Shown: one piece after another, positions 60,782-64,000 of the stretch
How positions within the stretch are numbered: the stretch's first letter is position 1
Layout: each line of letters opens with the position of its first letter
Assembly: GCA_030149365.1 (NCBI GenBank)
Contig: JASBRP010000030.1
Coordinates: forward strand, 1 to 64,000
Length of the DNA stretch: 64,000 nt
Source of the DNA: Solimonas sp.
GTDB lineage: Bacteria; Pseudomonadota; Gammaproteobacteria; Nevskiales; Nevskiaceae
Direction of reading: 5' to 3'
The notes under the pieces: generated by a model
What the model saw: the letters and a program-made list of their open reading frames with translations, nothing else
What the model was told of the DNA's origin: nothing
Database searches by the model: none
Program-made: the position numbers and the translations under genes

Positions 60782-61753
60782 TCATCCCAGCACCGCGACG
60801 CTGCGCTCGATCAGCCAGTAGGCCGACACGGCGCCATAAGCGCAGAGCGCCAGCGGCGCCCAGCGGCGCTGCGGCTGCAGCAGGCGCACCACCGCCAGCA
60901 GCCCCAGCACGAACAGCAACTGCCCTGCTTCCACACCCAGGTTGAAGGCGGCGAGCGCCCAGCCGCGGGCCTGCTCCGGCAGGCCGGTCTCGGCCAGCGC
61001 GCCGGCAAAGCCGAAGCCATGCAGCAGGCCGAAGGCGAAGGCCACCGAGGCGGGCCGGCGCTGCGCCAGGCCCCGGGCACCGGTGGCCAGTTCCACCGCC
61101 AGCAGCAGGATCGACGCGGCGATGCAGGCCTCCACGGCGCCGGAGGGCAGCTGCCAGCCGTGCAGCATGGCGCCAGCCAGCGTGATCGAGTGCGCCAGCG
61201 TGAAAGCGGTGAGCGTGCCGACCAGGGTGCCGAGCCCGCGGCCGCTGCGGCGCCACAGCGCGAACAGGCCGACCACGAACAGCAGGTGGTCGATGCCGAG
61301 CAGGATGTGATCCACGCCCAGCACGAAGTAGTGCGCCACCGGCGGCGTGTCGATGCCTGCATCGGCGTGCCAATCCGGCCGCGCGGCGGACAGCACGCTG
61401 TAGCGTCCCTCGCCCTGCAGCGGCTGCACCAGCAGCACGGCATCCGGCAACTGCACGGTGAAGCCGGCCAGGCCCAGGGCGCCGTCGAGACCCTGCGGGC
61501 AGCGCAGGCGCCAGTGCAGCACCACGCCCTCGTCGGCGGGCTGGCTGCGGGTCTCGCCCAGTTGGGTGCAGCTTGCCGGCCAGTGCGGCTCCAGCGACAG
61601 CAGGTTGCCCTCGAAGTCTTCCGGCAGGCGCAAGCGGCTGTCCCAGGTCTGGGCGTCGGCCTGCGTCACGCGCCACTGCGCGCTGCTCATCGCGTGCGCC
61701 CAGGCGGAGGGCGCGGTGATCAGCAGGACCAGGGCGGCGAGCAACACGCGCAT
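60782..61753 (-). CDS. HupE/UreJ-type membrane protein
   Basis: 323 residues from ATG 61753. Signal peptide (LLAALVLLITAPSAWA), a soluble beta-rich part, then about six helices with the HupE/UreJ motifs FVLGVDHILLGIDHLLFVVG, FTLAHSITLAGA and GLLHGFGFAGALAE. The family includes nickel/cobalt carriers, but genes in DUF3604 neighbourhoods lack urease or hydrogenase partners. The ATG overlaps the TGA of the PpiC gene. Confidence 0.87.
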   Translation of the reverse strand: MRVLLAALVLLITAPSAWAHAMSSAQWRVTQADAQTWDSRLRLPEDFEGNLLSLEPHWPASCTQLGETRSQPADEGVVLHWRLRCPQGLDGALGLAGFTVQLPDAVLLVQPLQGEGRYSVLSAARPDWHADAGIDTPPVAHYFVLGVDHILLGIDHLLFVVGLFALWRRSGRGLGTLVGTLTAFTLAHSITLAGAMLHGWQLPSGAVEACIAASILLLAVELATGARGLAQRRPASVAFAFGLLHGFGFAGALAETGLPEQARGWALAAFNLGVEAGQLLFVLGLLAVVRLLQPQRRWAPLALCAYGAVSAYWLIERSVAVLG

Positions 61754-62532
61754 CAGGGCGTACCGGTTTCCAGGCCGTAGCGGGCCTTGAGCTGGGCCAG
61801 GGCCAGGCGGGTCTGCTCGCGGCGGTGTTCCAGCAGGTAGTCGCGCTGCGCGCGCTCGCGCACCGCGGCGTAGTCGGGCCGGCCGACGCGGCGCTCGTGG
61901 ATGCGCACGAAGTGCAGGCCGGTGGCCGAGGGCAGCGGGCCCTGCCAAGTCTCCTGAGGTAGCTCGGCGAGCTGCGCCACGAAGGGCATGCCGAACAGGC
62001 TGACGATCTCGCGCAGGCCCAGGCTCACCACCTGCGTGCCACCGGGGTGCGGGTCGCTCAGTGCGGCGAGGTCGGCGCCCGGCTGCTGCAGCACCGCCGC
62101 CAGCCGCGCCGCGTCCGCGGCCATGTGGGCGTCGCGCAGTCCGCGCGACAGGAAGACGTGGTCGAAGCTCAGGCGCTCAAGGCCGCCATAGCGACCGGCG
62201 TGCTGGTCGATCCATTCGTGCAGTTGCGCCGGCGTGGGCTCGGCGACGTCCACGCCGGTCTCCAGCAGCAGGCGCATCTTCTGCACCAGGCGGCGGCGCA
62301 CGATCAGGTCACCCTCTTCCAGGCCACGCGCCAGCGCCTCGCGGTAGAGCACCTCGTCCTCCAGCCACTGCTCGGCGCTCTGCCCTTCAGCGGCCACGGC
62401 CGGGGGCGACAACGGTGCCTCGTGCTGCTTCAGGAAGTCCGCGGCGAACAGCACGGCGCCCAGCGCCAGGAACAGCAGCAGGGCGTGGCGCTGCTGGAGG
62501 CGGCTGAGGGTGTCGAGCAGGCGCTGGATCAT
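61753..62532 (-). CDS. Membrane-anchored parvulin-type peptidyl-prolyl isomerase
   Basis: 259 residues from ATG 62532. One N-terminal membrane segment (ALLLFLALGAVLFAADFL), then a parvulin domain with LERLSFDHVFLSRGLRDAHM and GTQVVSLGLREIVSLFGMPF. Likely folds or checks exported proteins. First gene of the operon ppiC-hupE-DUF3604. TGATG overlap with the next gene shows coupling. An operator candidate lies 123 bases upstream. Confidence 0.85.
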   Translation of the reverse strand: MIQRLLDTLSRLQQRHALLLFLALGAVLFAADFLKQHEAPLSPPAVAAEGQSAEQWLEDEVLYREALARGLEEGDLIVRRRLVQKMRLLLETGVDVAEPTPAQLHEWIDQHAGRYGGLERLSFDHVFLSRGLRDAHMAADAARLAAVLQQPGADLAALSDPHPGGTQVVSLGLREIVSLFGMPFVAQLAELPQETWQGPLPSATGLHFVRIHERRVGRPDYAAVRERAQRDYLLEHRREQTRLALAQLKARYGLETGTP

Positions 62533-62655
62533 GGACGGCACGCCTTGCGACTGCGAGCGCAGGCAATACGGCACGCGGCCGTTACGGTCTTCATGGTGTT
62601 CAAGCGCTCCTCCCCCGCCGCATCCCTGCGCGGCAGGTGCATTAGAGGCGCTTTA

Positions 62656-62670
62656 TTTACAGTGTGTCAA
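62656..62670. promoter_or_regulatory. Operator candidate TTTACA-GTG-TGTCAA
   Basis: Third copy of the palindrome of 40414 and 46100, with one changed base in the right half. It lies upstream of the PpiC-HupE-DUF3604 operon and on the operon side of the terminator at 62705. Confidence 0.55.
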
Positions 62671-62704
62671 TATCAGAAGAACGGCCGGCCGGTCTGGCGG
62701 CACC

Positions 62705-62731
62705 AAAAAAGAGGCCCCGCAGGGCGGGGCC
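62705..62731 (-). terminator. Intrinsic terminator on the minus strand, possibly of a short RNA
   Basis: On the minus strand GGCCCCGC-cct-GCGGGGCC is followed by TCTTTTTT. No minus-strand gene ends here. It would insulate the operon promoter from upstream transcription or end a small RNA made from about 62930. Confidence 0.7.
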
Positions 62732-62974
62732 AGACAGTGTCCCGGGTCTGGGACAGGGGAGAGATCCGGATCGGCGCCAGCAGGCGACCGAGTCGATGGA
62801 GTCCATCTTCCAGCCTTCTGCCGCAACAGGGCAGTGGCGCAAATTCCGGACGGAGCTGTTGATAAGTGAGATTTTTTTCGCGGGCTTCCAACCGCAAGTG
62901 ACTGATTTTCATTACCTGATTTGCGCCCTGCGCGGACCCTGCCTAGGCTGTGCCCGCTATCCGGGAGAACAAGC

Positions 62975-63364
62975 ATGCTGGGACTCTGGGGCGAGTACGC
63001 CCATGTCTACCTGTTGGTCATCGCCGTCACCACGACGCTGGTGTTCGCGCTGCCGATCTTCCTGGCGCCGCTCGCCTGGGCCCGGCGCTTCGGCTGGAAG
63101 ATCCCGGCCGAGACGGACCTAGCGATCTACTTCGGTCGCTGCCTGGGCGCGTTCATCCTGATCGTGGAGTGCCTGATGCTGCGCGCCGGGCTCACCGGCG
63201 TGGGCATGCTGTTCACCTTCGAGGTACTGGCGCTGGTGGCGGTGCTGATGATCGCGGTGCACGTGCGCGGCGCGGTGCAGGGCATCCAGCCGATCAGCGA
63301 GACGCTGGAGATCGGCATGTACTCCGGCCTGCTGGCGCTGACACTGCTGTTCTGGCCGCAGTGA
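62975..63364 (+). CDS. Small four-helix membrane protein
   Basis: 129 residues from ATG 62975, GGGAG 8 bases before it. Four hydrophobic segments at about 10-30, 48-65, 70-90 and 100-127. No family recognised with confidence, though it resembles DUF4345-like small membrane proteins. Ends about 75 bases before the leader ORF of the RtcB gene. Confidence 0.7.
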   Translation: MLGLWGEYAHVYLLVIAVTTTLVFALPIFLAPLAWARRFGWKIPAETDLAIYFGRCLGAFILIVECLMLRAGLTGVGMLFTFEVLALVAVLMIAVHVRGAVQGIQPISETLEIGMYSGLLALTLLFWPQ

Positions 63365-63440
63365 AGACGCATTGCATTCGCGCGCGGCCAGGCATAGGAT
63401 GCGCGCCCTCTCATCCACCCCACCGCAAAGGAGACGCTTC

Positions 63441-63482
63441 ATGACGCTGTCGAACCGCCTTTGCAGGTCGCGCCTCGCCTAG
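63441..63482 (+). CDS. Putative 13-residue leader peptide before rtcB2
   Basis: ATG at 63441 follows AAGGAG by 7 bases, a better RBS than that of the ligase itself. It encodes MTLSNRLCRSRLA with a TAG stop, rich in Arg and Leu and using the rare Arg codon AGG. Two hairpins follow. Too short to identify by family, but placement fits an attenuation or translation-sensing leader. Confidence 0.45.
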   Translation: MTLSNRLCRSRLA

Positions 63483-63487
63483 CCTTA

Positions 63488-63530
63488 CAGCCGCTGACAG
63501 CGGTTGCTGTGCCCAGGCCCGCCCGGCCTG
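63488..63530 (+). promoter_or_regulatory. Two hairpins between the leader ORF and rtcB2
   Basis: CAGCCGCT...AGCGGTTGCTG (63488-63509, one bulge) and CAGGCC-cgccc-GGCCTG (63514-63530) lie between the leader stop and the ligase start. No T-run follows, so translational control is more likely than termination. Confidence 0.4.
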
Positions 63531-63572
63531 CCATCACCAGACCTTCTCTTCACCATTTCTGGAAATGGAAAC

Positions 63573-64000
63573 ATGGGCAATCCCATTCAAAACCTGTCTG
63601 CGAGCGTCGTTCTCGTCGCTGCGGACGACTGCTGGATCGAGGGCAACGCGATCCAGCAACTGCAGACCACTGCGGCCCTGCCGGGCATGCGGCGCGTGGC
63701 CGGCATGCCGGACCTGCACGCCGGGCGCGGCTACCCGGTGGGCGCTGCATTCTTCTCGGTCGGCCGCTTCTACCCGGCCCTGGTCGGCAACGATATCGGC
63801 TGCGGCATGTCGCTGTGGCGCACCGACATCGCCACGGCGAAGCTGAACCTGGACAAGCTGGAGCAGCGCCTCGGCTCCATCGACGGACCGCTGGAGCCGC
63901 AATGGCAGGCGCAGGTCGATGCGCTGGGCGTGGACGCCGACGCGCATGCGCGCTCGCTCGGCACTATCGGCGGCGGCAACCACTTCGCCGAGCTGCAGCA
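63573..64000 (+). CDS. RtcB2-type RNA ligase, 3'-truncated by window edge
   Basis: 142 residues visible from ATG 63573 (MGNPIQNLSASVVLVAADDC). RtcB motifs: AGMPDLHAGRGYPVGAAF, VGNDIGCGMSLW with the metal Cys, and TIGGGNHFAEL. The short start and the sequence match the release-factor-H-coupled RtcB class, which repairs broken RNA, with PrfH rescuing damaged ribosomes. The rest of the gene and any prfH are outside the window. Preceded by a leader ORF and hairpins. Confidence 0.88.
   Translation, partial: MGNPIQNLSASVVLVAADDCWIEGNAIQQLQTTAALPGMRRVAGMPDLHAGRGYPVGAAFFSVGRFYPALVGNDIGCGMSLWRTDIATAKLNLDKLEQRLGSIDGPLEPQWQAQVDALGVDADAHARSLGTIGGGNHFAELQ

Larger units (their letters stand above)
62533..62974. 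other. Long intergenic region between PpiC operon and small membrane gene
   Basis: 442 bases without a convincing protein gene. It holds an operator candidate at 62656-62670 and an intrinsic terminator at 62705-62731 acting on the minus strand. To the right of the terminator (about 62732-62930) are AT-rich patches and two mutually exclusive stems (TGTCCC/GGGACA and CCAGAC/GTCTGG), consistent with a short minus-strand RNA. Small frames are present but lack an RBS and family features. Confidence 0.5.

Noticed and set aside
60774..61676. Upstream extension of the DUF3604 frame to about 1061 residues
   Set aside because: It is the out-of-frame reading of the HupE gene; the DUF3604 lipoprotein signal and RBS at 60773 fix the true start.
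62673..62912. 79-codon minus-strand frame in the intergenic region
   Set aside because: It runs through a strong terminator and has no good RBS or family; an RNA is more likely.
1..64000. tRNA, rRNA or CRISPR loci
   Set aside because: No cloverleaf, rRNA-like or repeat-spacer pattern was seen when reading both strands by eye; a covariance-model scan could not be run.

Overview
The window is high-GC bacterial chromosome with dense, short-spaced genes on both strands. Gene content points to a Gammaproteobacterium, probably a Nevskiales/Xanthomonadales-type soil or water organism. The grounds are a DUF1302/DUF1329 pair, a HopJ-domain protein, an Fsr-type MFS pump, RsmC and RsuA, YjdM, a REP-associated transposase with its REP palindromes, and a PrfH-type RtcB. 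This placement is inferred from families, not from a marker gene. No rRNA, tRNA, CRISPR or replication origin was seen.

Layout. 1-12 kb: end of a DUF1877 gene, a LysR regulator, an unlisted 36-residue gene with its own promoter, RBS and terminator, a lipoprotein serine hydrolase with Ig-like repeats, a 0.31-kb MITE-like element, an amino-acid permease, an ABC-F ATPase behind a folded leader, an AAC(2')-like acetyltransferase with a GlxA-type regulator, and a small dienelactone-hydrolase operon. 12-17 kb: a lower-GC block on the minus strand holding three exported proteins in one tight operon (trypsin-like protease, subtilisin-like protease, coiled-coil lipoprotein). This is the best candidate for an undescribed system. 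17-31 kb: acyl-CoA dehydrogenase, fsr with its AraC regulator, HopJ and ATC-hydrolase genes, small metabolic and membrane proteins, and a signalling stretch (HDOD, ParA-like, GAF-GGDEF). 31-38 kb: RAYT with REPs, a penicillin-acylase lipoprotein, yjdM, a PfpI-like protein, enoyl-CoA hydratase, and a glutaredoxin relative without its cysteine.

38-47 kb and 58-63 kb appear linked by regulation. A TetR gene lies near a DUF1329/DUF1302 divergent pair, a three-gene GST operon opposite a double-domain DsbA-like gene, and farther on a PpiC/HupE/DUF3604 operon. The three target promoter regions carry the same palindrome, TTTACA-N3-TGTAAA (one copy with one mismatch), absent elsewhere as far as read by eye. 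This suggests one regulon for envelope, lipid or xenobiotic handling.

47-58 kb: NYN RNase, YahK-like alcohol dehydrogenase, phasin-like protein, Rrf2 plus a thioredoxin-reductase-like enzyme, a DapF homologue that has lost both catalytic cysteines and its C-terminus, arr (rifampin ADP-ribosyltransferase), a P450, rsuA-rsmC, an MBL-fold protein and an SDR. The right edge enters an RtcB2-type RNA ligase preceded by a 13-codon leader ORF and hairpins. Short palindromes built on CCCTCTCCC/GGGAGAGGG sit just after stop codons at six places and probably act as shared 3'-end elements.
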